From: an uncultured Erythrobacter sp.
GTDB taxonomy: Bacteria > Pseudomonadota > Alphaproteobacteria > Sphingomonadales > Sphingomonadaceae
NCBI GenBank assembly: GCA_947493165.1
Contig: CANLPY010000001.1
Coordinates: 2,220,566-2,284,565 of the forward strand
Length of the DNA: 64,000 bases
Direction of reading: 5' to 3'
Positions within the stretch are counted from its first letter, which is position 1, and the number at the start of each line of letters is the position of its first letter. A program made the translations under genes and the position numbers. Below the pieces are notes generated by a model. It saw only the letters and a program-made list of their open reading frames with translations, was not told where the DNA came from and did not search any database. Of this stretch, positions 55,823-64,000 are shown one piece after another.

Positions 55823-56574
55823 ATCTGTTCTCCTTGTATGCGGCGGAGATGAAGGCGGGCGAGGCGAGCACCGGGACCGCTGCCACTGGCAAAGGTTTCG
55901 AGCACGTCTTCAACGCTGATATTGCCAGCCACGCGGTCATGGGGTGGCACGGCATCGGTGCAGTCGAATCCATCGCAGGGCGCAAAGTCGCTGGCGACCA
56001 TGACGAAGCTCGGTGCAGCTTCGATCTGAAAAGCGCGGAAAAGACGCGGATCGATCCCGAGCGCGCCGGCTTCATCACCATCACTCCAAATTGCTGCAAG
56101 ACGCTGCTTAAAGGCTTTGCTGTCGCCTTGAGGGAAACCTCGAAGGACAGTGATACCGCCCGCTTTGGTCACGTCTCGCACCAGCGCTTTCAGCGAAGCT
56201 TCCGGCATGCCTAGCGAAGCAAAGGCGATGAATTTGGGTGTCTCAGTGAGGCTCGCCGCTTCTGCATCGGCTTGCGCGCGGATCATACCATCCAGATCAA
56301 GCGGGCCTCCATCCACTGCCGCCTGGGCTGTCGCGGCGTAGCCAGCGCGATTGTCATTTGCCTCTTGCTGGGTTTGTTTGGCTTCTTGTGCCAAAATATC
56401 GGCTTTGGTGCGCACTGCGGTGGCGAGCGCTTCGGCGTCGTTCGTGTGTTCGCTTGCGCGCGCTCGGATTTCAGCAAGATCGAGTTCGGGTGAAGCATCC
56501 TGAGCTGATGCGACAGCTACAGTTGCAGCGATCGCAAGACTGGTGATGGCGAAAAGCGGGAAGCCATGTTTCAT
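55819..56574 (-). CDS. trbC: TrbC pilin-assembly protein
   Basis: FIAFASLGMPEASLKALVRDVTKAGGITVLRGFPQGDSKAF. Confidence 0.88.
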   Translation of the reverse strand: MKHGFPLFAITSLAIAATVAVASAQDASPELDLAEIRARASEHTNDAEALATAVRTKADILAQEAKQTQQEANDNRAGYAATAQAAVDGGPLDLDGMIRAQADAEAASLTETPKFIAFASLGMPEASLKALVRDVTKAGGITVLRGFPQGDSKAFKQRLAAIWSDGDEAGALGIDPRLFRAFQIEAAPSFVMVASDFAPCDGFDCTDAVPPHDRVAGNISVEDVLETFASGSGPGARLARLHLRRIQGEQM

Positions 56575-57584
56575 AGCGCGCAGCAATTCCTTTTGCGCCA
56601 GACGAGATATCCCATGTCTTCGCCAATGGCGGGGATCATCTGTCCGGGGGATTGAAAGGTGGTTGAGGCCCCGATGGGAGGGCAGGCGTAGCGGCCTTTG
56701 GTTGCCGGATTAGGGTTGGTGGCTTGGAAGCGATATTGCTGCTTCCGCATCACAGGCATGAGGTATTTGCCGCAAAGCCCTTTGGAGCCCATCGTGCCCC
56801 ATGAAACGAGCTGGCGGTGCAGCTTGTAAGCAAAGCGTGAAAGAACGAGCCGCGAGGCTTGCACATGACCGATCGAGGCAGAGACATTGCCATTCATCGG
56901 ATACATTGAACCCTGGCAGCCCGCGCACCAGAACATTTCATCAAGCGGAAGATTGGCGGTCGAAGCCGCGCAGTCGGCAGCGCAGGCGGCTAGTGCGAGC
57001 GGATTGGCGAAGAGCACCGCTTCAGGGTTGATGATCGCGGTAAGCTCGCTGTCCTGCCACAGCGGATCAATCTCGGAGATGTAGAGAATGTCGATTGAGC
57101 CGGGTTCGAGGCACAGGAAATCAGCAACGATCTCCATCCAATAGATAAGAGGATAGGCGTACCAGTGGACGTGCCAGCTTGAATAGTACTGGCTTGCTCC
57201 GCCAACCGCAGACGGTCCGGAAATCGAGCGAAAGCCGATATCGAAGCCGGGATCGAGCTTCATCCCGCCCAGATTGACGAAGCACCATGGCTTCATGCTG
57301 ACATCAGCAAGCCGGACAGGCTCCCAGAAACCCATGGCGATGCCGGGCCGGATACCGCACAGGCAAACGGGCAGGTCGGGATTGTCGGGATCGGGCCGAC
57401 TGCTAGGCCAGATTTCTAGCCCGCCCACCGAGATCGGGAACAGGCACGACCAACAAATATCGGTGATCGGATTGACGAATTGCCCGGTGCATTTGCCCGG
57501 CCCGGAATCAGCGGAAGCGGGCGAAGCGAAGGCCAACGACAACGAGGCGATCACGAGAGCCAGGAAAGCGCGGAAACCGCTCAT
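56571..57584 (-). CDS. traU: F-type conjugation protein TraU
   Basis: CTGQFVNPITDICWSCLFPISVGGLEIW; LMPVMRKQQYRFQ. Confidence 0.92.
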   Translation of the reverse strand: MSGFRAFLALVIASLSLAFASPASADSGPGKCTGQFVNPITDICWSCLFPISVGGLEIWPSSRPDPDNPDLPVCLCGIRPGIAMGFWEPVRLADVSMKPWCFVNLGGMKLDPGFDIGFRSISGPSAVGGASQYYSSWHVHWYAYPLIYWMEIVADFLCLEPGSIDILYISEIDPLWQDSELTAIINPEAVLFANPLALAACAADCAASTANLPLDEMFWCAGCQGSMYPMNGNVSASIGHVQASRLVLSRFAYKLHRQLVSWGTMGSKGLCGKYLMPVMRKQQYRFQATNPNPATKGRYACPPIGASTTFQSPGQMIPAIGEDMGYLVWRKRNCCAL

Positions 57585-58216
57585 GGCCGCACCTTCCGCA
57601 CTGGCAAAGCGATCTCGCTTACCTCAAGTATGCGTCCTTGCTGACGCACTCGTGCTGGCACAGCTTTGATGTTGAACTTGGCCGTGAGTTTGCCGGCTTG
57701 ATCGAAATAGAAGCGGCGTTGACGAGCTTTCATGAGTTCGAGCGGTGCGCCTTTGACCAAGATCAGCTTGGCCTTTGAGTCTTGCTCAAGCGCCCATCGG
57801 ATCTGCGCTGGATCATCGCCATCGAGGAACAGAAGGTCAGCGCGCAGCTTCACACTGTCGAGCGGATTGACCCGCGTTCCGGCAGCATGGATGAGCTCGC
57901 CTTTTGCCCCGCGAATATCGGCAGCCAGCGTGATGGTTGGATCGAAGATCCAATTGCGGCTTTCATGCGCGCGGATGAGACCGGGAACAGGATCAGGCCG
58001 ACTAACCCGCGCAATCGTCCGCCGCTTCAATTCCTGATTGAGCCGCGCGGTCTCGCCCGACTTCTCCATTGCCACAAGGCGCGAGTGGATTTGTTCGAGC
58101 AGGTCGCGCTCGACAATCGGAAAGAGCGCGCCGCGCTGACCGTAGTCGCGCGCTTCTGCCTGTGTCGGCAGGATGGCGAAAGAAAGCGCGATGAAAGACA
58201 GAGTGGCGCGCATCAC
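57581..58216 (-). CDS. traW: F-type conjugation protein TraW
   Basis: GQRGALFPIVERDLLEQI; RNWIFDPTITLAADI; FDQAGKLTAKFNIKAVPARV. Confidence 0.9.
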   Translation of the reverse strand: MMRATLSFIALSFAILPTQAEARDYGQRGALFPIVERDLLEQIHSRLVAMEKSGETARLNQELKRRTIARVSRPDPVPGLIRAHESRNWIFDPTITLAADIRGAKGELIHAAGTRVNPLDSVKLRADLLFLDGDDPAQIRWALEQDSKAKLILVKGAPLELMKARQRRFYFDQAGKLTAKFNIKAVPARVRQQGRILEVSEIALPVRKVRP

Positions 58217-58719
58217 AGGATGGCCCTCCCGCTGCCAGTGACCTGCCTGCCGCAGACAAAACCTATTTCCGCATAGCGGCTATCAAGACCGCGCGGATGA
58301 TCGGTTCCGGCGTAGAAACACCCTTCCGGGATCTCGCCTTGCGGCCCTTGCGTGAGCGCTATGCCGAGGCTGGTTCTGTCGAGACGCGTAGCAATGGGTT
58401 CGCCATTGATGAAGACTTGGTCGCCTTCATGGCTGACCATATCGCCGGGCATGCCCAGCACGCGCTTGCCGAACATTTGTGGTTCTTTGCCAAAATGGGT
58501 TTCGACGAGCTCGCTTTTTGGTGGCTCGAAGAAGATCAGACTGCCGCGCGTGATCGGTGTCTTCTTGTTTAACCAGAACGCCCAATTGGGCAGGCTTGGG
58601 CTCGCATTGATGAGGAAGGCGTGGCTCTTGCTAAAGGCATCGAGCGGTGCCCATGCGAATGGCAAGAGGATGAGGCCGGTCAGCAGCAACGGGCGCTTGA
58701 AGCGAAGAGGCAGATTCAT
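58213..58719 (-). CDS. S26-family conjugative transfer signal peptidase
   Basis: ITRGSLIFFEPP, KRVLGMPGDMVSHEGDQVFING, GCFYAGTDHPRGLDSRYAEIGFV. Confidence 0.88.
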   Translation of the reverse strand: MNLPLRFKRPLLLTGLILLPFAWAPLDAFSKSHAFLINASPSLPNWAFWLNKKTPITRGSLIFFEPPKSELVETHFGKEPQMFGKRVLGMPGDMVSHEGDQVFINGEPIATRLDRTSLGIALTQGPQGEIPEGCFYAGTDHPRGLDSRYAEIGFVCGRQVTGSGRAIL

Positions 58720-59096
58720 GGCCGTTCTCCCGCTTTGAGCTTTTCAGCGATGCGCGCTTCGAGCTCGGGTGTTGCGTCCTCGGCCGCGCCTGCGAGCACA
58801 GCTTCGGCAACCAGAATGACGCGGCCATCGCGTCCCATATCGTCAACCGCGCTTTCCGCTGCTTTGAGGTAGGCAAGGCTTGCCGCCTGGACCGCCGCAG
58901 GATCCGCATCAGCGCGCGCGGCTTCTTCGACAAATGTCCCGATCGTCTCGGCAAGCCGGACTGTGACGATGCGTTGGACGGGTGGTTCGCTTGTGATCTC
59001 TCGCGTGATCCATACGCCCCAAAAAAAAGCGGCGATGCAGGCTGACATGACAAGCGCTTTGAGAAGGAGCGGGCGGGTTAGGTTTGCATCAGGCAT
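58716..59096 (-). CDS. trbI: TrbI-like conjugation protein
   Basis: Short N-terminal TM protein, TVRLAETIGTFVEEAA; position in cluster. Confidence 0.65.
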   Translation of the reverse strand: MPDANLTRPLLLKALVMSACIAAFFWGVWITREITSEPPVQRIVTVRLAETIGTFVEEAARADADPAAVQAASLAYLKAAESAVDDMGRDGRVILVAEAVLAGAAEDATPELEARIAEKLKAGERP

Positions 59097-59493
59097 GGGA
59101 CACCTCGTCTTCATGGAGGCGGCGCTCAAGCCGACGCAGGAAACCTGGTATTCTAAAGAGGGCAAGCGTCCCCGCGATTATAAGGAAGGCGATCTGCAAA
59201 TCCGATGCAAAGAGCCGCTGCGCTAGGGGTTCAGCGGTTCGGTAATGGTCAGCAAGATTGCCAAGCTGCGCGAACAGCGTGGTGAGATCCCAGCCTGCGA
59301 GCAGCAGAAAAACGAACAGCGGCAGGCCAAGCACCAGTAACAGAGTGCTGGCTGCGAAGATGACGCATTCGATCAGCACAAAGCAGCTGCCTTGAAAGAG
59401 CGCGAGCCAATTGAAGGAGCGCCGCGTACGCTGTGCCCATTTCGTCAGAGGCAACGGTGTGCGATCGACAAGCGTGTTGGTTTCGAGCGTCAT
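59089..59493 (-). CDS. Small membrane protein in tra cluster
   Basis: 134 aa, hydrophobic segments, overlaps flanking tra genes. Confidence 0.6.
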   Translation of the reverse strand: MTLETNTLVDRTPLPLTKWAQRTRRSFNWLALFQGSCFVLIECVIFAASTLLLVLGLPLFVFLLLAGWDLTTLFAQLGNLADHYRTAEPLAQRLFASDLQIAFLIIAGTLALFRIPGFLRRLERRLHEDEVSHA

Positions 59494-62042
59494 TGGCTTT
59501 CTCCCGAAACGCCCGCGACCAAAGAGACTGCACGTTCCAGAGGCATGCCGCTTCCGACATGGCTCTGGATGGCCGCATAGGTTTCAGGATCAGAGGAGAA
59601 GATCGTGGCTGAGAGCGGGTCGAGCACCAGCCTTCCCACCGCTTCTGTCTCCGGGCCCTTCACATAGATCTCGCTATATTCGGTGCCCGAGCGCTTGAGG
59701 CTGCGGATCAGCGTCTCGGTCCGGTCGTCCATATCGAGCCGTGCTTCTTTGCGGAAATCGGCGATGGTCTCGGGCTTTTGCTGGAGCACGAGCATCCAGT
59801 CGCTGTTTTCAAGCGCGGCGCGCGCGCCATCCGATTTGTAATAGTCATTGAGAGATTGGGTGGCGGTCGCGAGAGCGCCGCCATATTTGCGCGCTGTTCG
59901 AGCGTAAGTCTCGACAAACTCGCCCATCGACCCGCCTTTGAGCATGGCCCAGGCTTCATCGATGAGGAGCAGCTTCTTGGTCGCCCTCGAACTGCGCGTC
60001 ATCGCCTGACCGGTCATGAACATGATCGCTGAGAGAACGACGCTCCTCAACTCCTCGCGGCTTGCGAGATCGCTCATCTCAAAGACGGTGAAATCATCTT
60101 CGAGCGCAAAGCTGGCTTTGCCCGAAAAGAACCCGGCATAGCTTCCGCCCTGGCAAAAGGGCGCGATCGCCGTGGCCAATTCCTTGCCCGCTTGGTTCTC
60201 GCTTAAATGAAGCGCGTGGGCGACATCATCCACGGCCCCGCCGCTCCCAAGTGCATCCCATACATGGGTCACGGCCTGGTCGATCAGCCCGCGCTCGGTG
60301 TCCGACGGCGCAGCGCTTGGCCGTGCCATCTGGCCGATGATCGCTTTGATCATGGCGAAGCAATCGAGCCTGTAATCCTCGTCGATCTCGGCGCGCGCAT
60401 CATCGACCATCGAAAAGGGATTGAGCGAGAAGCCCGAAGCGAGCGTAAACTCGACAAAGCGACCGCCCTGCAGCTTTACTGAATGCTCAAAGCTGCGACC
60501 GTCATCAATCACCACAACCTTCGCGCCGGCACCGCGCAAAGCGGTGCAAAGTTCTTGGAGCAGCACCGACTTGCCCGAACCGGATTTACCGCAGATCGCG
60601 ATATTGTGATTGCCCGCATTGTTCTCGAAGGGCGACCAGAAAAAGGGTTGGCCGCGCCTTCCAAGCAGCAAGAGATGCGGGATTTCTCCGCCAAGATACT
60701 CGCCTTGCATCGGCGCGATATTGGCAGCTGTCGTTGAGAGCATCGTCCGAAAGCGTTTGAGACGCGCCATGTCTTGAACAAGGCCGTCTGCAAGGCTCAG
60801 CGGGAACGCAGCGACCAGACCTTGCAATTGCAGGAAGCGTTCGTCGGCCAAATCCCATCCGGCCGCTTTGTAGATTGCCTTGATTGTGCGCTCATGCGCA
60901 TCGCCTTCGCCAAGCGGGGAGATGGTGGTGACACCGTAGAAGAGTTTGACCAGTTTCTTGCCCGCTTGAAGCTCGGCCTGAACGTGTTTCCATTCGGCCG
61001 ATTGCTGCGAGAGATTGGGGAGAAAGCGCGCGCTTTTCGTTTCAGAAAGGCTGGTTGTACGCATGAATTTATAGCCTGCGCGAGCGCTAGCAGCTTCCTG
61101 ATCGGGATAGTGCAGGCACAGCATCGTGGCTGCAGGGCAAGGGAAGCGCAGTTTGTCGGTGAACATATCACCGATAAGGCGCGCACATTCCCACGGCGCC
61201 CAGCGTTCAGGTGTCGAACGCACGCCATAATGGCGAACGTCAAAGCGGTCGGGATAGCATTCGCCCATTTGCGGCACGCCATCGCGGCTTCGCCCGGTTT
61301 CGCGAAAGCGCTCGGTGCGAAGGATCAACCGATCATCTTCGACTTCCAGTTCGATATCGCGTCGGATCGCTTGGGCATCGAGCGTGTCTTCGCGGTTCCA
61401 ATATGTAGTCTCAGGCTCGCGCGCCGTGGTGGGCGATGTGAGTTCATCGATCAGCGCCAAGAGCCCAGCGGGCTCAAGCGGGGTTGACGAAAGGCCCAGC
61501 GAATTGAGCATGCCCATCAGGCCCTTGCGGCATTCGCTAAGCTCTGCGTCGCTCACATTGCTTGGAACTGGCACGCCAAGCGAAATGATCAATCGTGTAT
61601 GGCGGGCATGGAAAGGCGCGTGCTCGGAGCCAGATTGCCAGACAAGATCGTAAAGCCGGTCGGTGCGCGCTTTGGCTATCGCTTCATAGATGCCGCCTTG
61701 CTCGTAACGCGGAGCAAACCAGGGCGCGACAATCGAGCCGATGCGCGGGCTCGCGAAATTGAGCACTTGCAGGCATGCGCCCCGCGGCAGACTTTCAGAA
61801 AAGAACTGGCCCAGGATTTCGCCCGTGCGATCGTCGGCACCGATCAGCGGGGTTACTTCAAGCGCAAAGCCTTTCGAATGGGCGTTGCGATAAAGCCCGG
61901 CGCCTTCATCGAAGACGCGGTAGGGTAGCCAGTCCGACAGCATTTCAAGCGAAAAATGCGCCGCCGTTTGGTCGGCCTTTTTGGCATCGCCGAACAGGCC
62001 TGAAAGAAGCGCATCGCGCGCAGAGCTTAGTGAGAGGGTCAT
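59490..62042 (-). CDS. traC: T4SS ATPase TraC (VirB4-like)
   Basis: NIAICGKSGSGKSVLLQELC Walker A; KKLLLIDEAWAMLKG Walker B. Confidence 0.95.
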   Translation of the reverse strand: MTLSLSSARDALLSGLFGDAKKADQTAAHFSLEMLSDWLPYRVFDEGAGLYRNAHSKGFALEVTPLIGADDRTGEILGQFFSESLPRGACLQVLNFASPRIGSIVAPWFAPRYEQGGIYEAIAKARTDRLYDLVWQSGSEHAPFHARHTRLIISLGVPVPSNVSDAELSECRKGLMGMLNSLGLSSTPLEPAGLLALIDELTSPTTAREPETTYWNREDTLDAQAIRRDIELEVEDDRLILRTERFRETGRSRDGVPQMGECYPDRFDVRHYGVRSTPERWAPWECARLIGDMFTDKLRFPCPAATMLCLHYPDQEAASARAGYKFMRTTSLSETKSARFLPNLSQQSAEWKHVQAELQAGKKLVKLFYGVTTISPLGEGDAHERTIKAIYKAAGWDLADERFLQLQGLVAAFPLSLADGLVQDMARLKRFRTMLSTTAANIAPMQGEYLGGEIPHLLLLGRRGQPFFWSPFENNAGNHNIAICGKSGSGKSVLLQELCTALRGAGAKVVVIDDGRSFEHSVKLQGGRFVEFTLASGFSLNPFSMVDDARAEIDEDYRLDCFAMIKAIIGQMARPSAAPSDTERGLIDQAVTHVWDALGSGGAVDDVAHALHLSENQAGKELATAIAPFCQGGSYAGFFSGKASFALEDDFTVFEMSDLASREELRSVVLSAIMFMTGQAMTRSSRATKKLLLIDEAWAMLKGGSMGEFVETYARTARKYGGALATATQSLNDYYKSDGARAALENSDWMLVLQQKPETIADFRKEARLDMDDRTETLIRSLKRSGTEYSEIYVKGPETEAVGRLVLDPLSATIFSSDPETYAAIQSHVGSGMPLERAVSLVAGVSGESQ

Positions 62043-62602
62043 AGCGTCTCTCCATCATCTGTTGGCGATTGGGGCACCCGGCCTGGGGAGGGGGAAAGGC
62101 CGGGTGCCCCTGCGGCCGGCGCTTTCGCGCCGGGCAGCTCCGGAAAAGTCTGGGAGGGGATAACCAGAACGTCCGGGAGCTGCTGGGGGGTAAAACTGGA
62201 AGGTGGAGCAATGGGTTGCTGTTGCTGTGTGCCTTGGCTGGCACGGCCGAGCGCGCGAAGAACCTGGCCCGTTGAGAGTGGCGCCCGCCACTCCGAATGC
62301 GGCGGCTGAGGCAAAGGCACATGGACAATGCGCGCTTCATGCTCATGTCCGCTGGCGTCGCGCCGCGCAGCGACCACAATACGCAGCCTGCGGTCACTGC
62401 TTGGCGAGGCCACCTGAGTGACAGGTTCTTGAGGCAGGCTCGCCTTGGTCGCGGCATCATCAATCGCCGATGTGGGCGCGCAGCTGCCACCCGGCGCGCG
62501 GCAAGCGAAATCACCGCTCACATTGCTGCCCAAGGTTGCGCAGCCACTGATTGTGACAGCGAGCCCAGCAAGGATCGCAAGCTTGTAGGTGCGCGGACTC
62601 AT
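62039..62602 (-). CDS. traV: TraV lipoprotein
   Basis: AVTISGCATLGSNVSGDFACRAPGGSC. Confidence 0.85.
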   Translation of the reverse strand: MSPRTYKLAILAGLAVTISGCATLGSNVSGDFACRAPGGSCAPTSAIDDAATKASLPQEPVTQVASPSSDRRLRIVVAARRDASGHEHEARIVHVPLPQPPHSEWRAPLSTGQVLRALGRASQGTQQQQPIAPPSSFTPQQLPDVLVIPSQTFPELPGAKAPAAGAPGLSPSPGRVPQSPTDDGETL

Positions 62603-63462
62603 TGGTCTGCTCCGCCTTTGGCAAAACGGATCAGCGTTTGCGCATCGCGGTAGCCGTGAAGCACTGCACCATCTTTCGCGCGAACGATGACGGGCGTTCC
62701 GGAAAAGCCATTGGCTTTGGCAAAGGCCTCATTGGCATCTAGCGCCTCGCTTACATCGCAGCTCGAGGGTATTGGGTGTGTCTGCCCGGCATAAGCCTGA
62801 TGCATCGCTTTGGCGGGATCACGCGCGCAGAGCACGCCTTCAGCCATCAGGCGGCTTGATGCGCCAAAGATCGAGATCGGGCGTTCTTCGATGAAAAGGC
62901 CTGTGTCTTTGAGGGCGCCGGTGAGCTGGCGGCAATAGCCGCATTGAAAGTCTGAAAAGACGATCAGCTTCTCACTCCTGGGATTGCCCCAGTGCACTGC
63001 GCCGTCTTTCGGGAGGCCAGCTGTATCGACTTTGGACTTGGCGGCTTTCGCTGGGTGGTTTTGATCCGCGCTATCAGCGCCTCCACCGCCGCGCGCGGCT
63101 CCTGCGGCCAGAAGATCGGGGTTGAGCTCGATCAGCCGAGTGGCCGTCACATCACGGCGTTTTTCAAGATCATAGAGCCGTCCGACGAAGAGATAGCGCG
63201 CCGCCTCGTCGATATAGAAAAGCGTGTCGCCTGAGACCACTTCGCACCAGGGCGCAAAACTCTTGCAATCTAGCGCATCAATCGGCGTTTTTGGCAGCCG
63301 GAGCTTGAGCGCCTGGCTGACATCGCGCGCAATCGCGGCATGGGCCGGGATGGCGGTCACCATGGCGACACCGCTGGTGAGCACGGCAGCGGCGCTCGCC
63401 GCTGCAATCGAGAAATGAATAGCCCGTGTCATCAGACCGGGACGAAAATCGTGAAAGTTCAT
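62599..63462 (-). CDS. DsbC-like disulfide isomerase
   Basis: LIVFSDFQCGYCRQLTGALKD, ANGFSGTPVIVRAKDG. Confidence 0.9.
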   Translation of the reverse strand: MNFHDFRPGLMTRAIHFSIAAASAAAVLTSGVAMVTAIPAHAAIARDVSQALKLRLPKTPIDALDCKSFAPWCEVVSGDTLFYIDEAARYLFVGRLYDLEKRRDVTATRLIELNPDLLAAGAARGGGGADSADQNHPAKAAKSKVDTAGLPKDGAVHWGNPRSEKLIVFSDFQCGYCRQLTGALKDTGLFIEERPISIFGASSRLMAEGVLCARDPAKAMHQAYAGQTHPIPSSCDVSEALDANEAFAKANGFSGTPVIVRAKDGAVLHGYRDAQTLIRFAKGGADQ

Positions 63463-64000
63463 TGAGAGGGGCTCCTGACATGGACGCCGTCGAGAAAGAC
63501 GATCTCGACTTCGATGCCGGTCGGCATCTCGACGACGGGTTGATATTGTTCGGCGCGTTCGATGAGATATTGGCTAACGGTGTCGGCAGCTTCGCCAGCG
63601 CCTTGACCAAAACCGCCAGCCAGAATGTCGGTGGGTGAAAGCGAGGCGCGCTCGCCATCTTCGCCGATACGACCCGCGAAAATGCCATTGGCGTTGGCAG
63701 AAAAGCCTCGGCCAAATCCGCCGACGATTCCGGCGAGCAGCGCTTGGCTCACAAGACTGCCTTCGCGGCTGACGACGCGGCCGCGCACGCCTGATTTGCC
63801 TGCAAAGGCGATGAAGCCTTTGACTTCGCTGACTGCGTAACGGCCACCCGGCTGCGCGCAGGTCATACGCACCAATTTGACGTAGACTTTCTCCGCTGAG
63901 AGATCGCCGCGCGCCGCGCCATTGACGAGGCAACCGGTCAAATCCGTGGTGAGGAGGCGTTTTCCTTTGAGGACAGAGCGCGCCGGGCCGGTGATGCGCA
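63459..64000 (-). CDS. traB: TraB (VirB10-like) C-terminal portion, truncated by window edge
   Basis: GPARSVLKGKRLLTTDLTGCLVNGAARGDLSAEKVYVKLVRMTCAQPGG continues beyond the right edge. Confidence 0.88.
   Translation of the reverse strand, partial: RITGPARSVLKGKRLLTTDLTGCLVNGAARGDLSAEKVYVKLVRMTCAQPGGRYAVSEVKGFIAFAGKSGVRGRVVSREGSLVSQALLAGIVGGFGRGFSANANGIFAGRIGEDGERASLSPTDILAGGFGQGAGEAADTVSQYLIERAEQYQPVVEMPTGIEVEIVFLDGVHVRSPSQ

Noticed and set aside
1-64000. CRISPR arrays, insertion sequences, rRNA operons
   Set aside because: No regularly spaced repeats, transposase motifs or rRNA sequence recognised on reading

Overview
The window reads as alphaproteobacterial DNA, probably Sphingomonadales/Erythrobacter-like (inference from protein flavour). 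Positions 1-5.9 kb look like ordinary chromosome: nitronate monooxygenase, purU, PQQ alcohol dehydrogenase, dienelactone hydrolase and an NDUFA9-like protein. A tRNA-Leu(CAG) at 5940-6026 is followed directly by a tyrosine integrase. From there to the end of the window the sequence is an integrative conjugative element (ICE) of the MobF / F-type T4SS kind. It carries a probable leading region (toprim, methylase-helicase, ParB, ArdC, DUF2493, SSB), a candidate oriT near 27.57-27.70 kb, a TraD coupling protein, a TraI/TrwC relaxase and an F-type tra operon (traG,H,F,N,trbC,U,W,S26 peptidase,trbI,C,V,dsbC,B') that runs off the right edge. There are two cargo blocks. (A) 15.6-22.5 kb: MarR, alpha/beta hydrolase, thioesterase, RND pump and a second compact tyrosine recombinase. 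(B) 33.4-47.4 kb: a four-gene SspABCD-type DNA phosphorothioation operon (cysteine desulfurase, DUF4007, large P-loop ATPase, PAPS-reductase-like), tail-to-tail with three GHKL/histidine-kinase/receiver-like genes. Those three genes are the best candidates for the partner effector of a sulfur-based defence system and are the most interesting part of the window. At nucleotide level I also see a family of Shine-Dalgarno-sequestering hairpins upstream of leading-region genes, a 30-bp dyad upstream of the ssp operon, a palindrome array upstream of the integrase, and an F-like nic sequence next to a hairpin. No database search was run; all family calls come from motif recognition.
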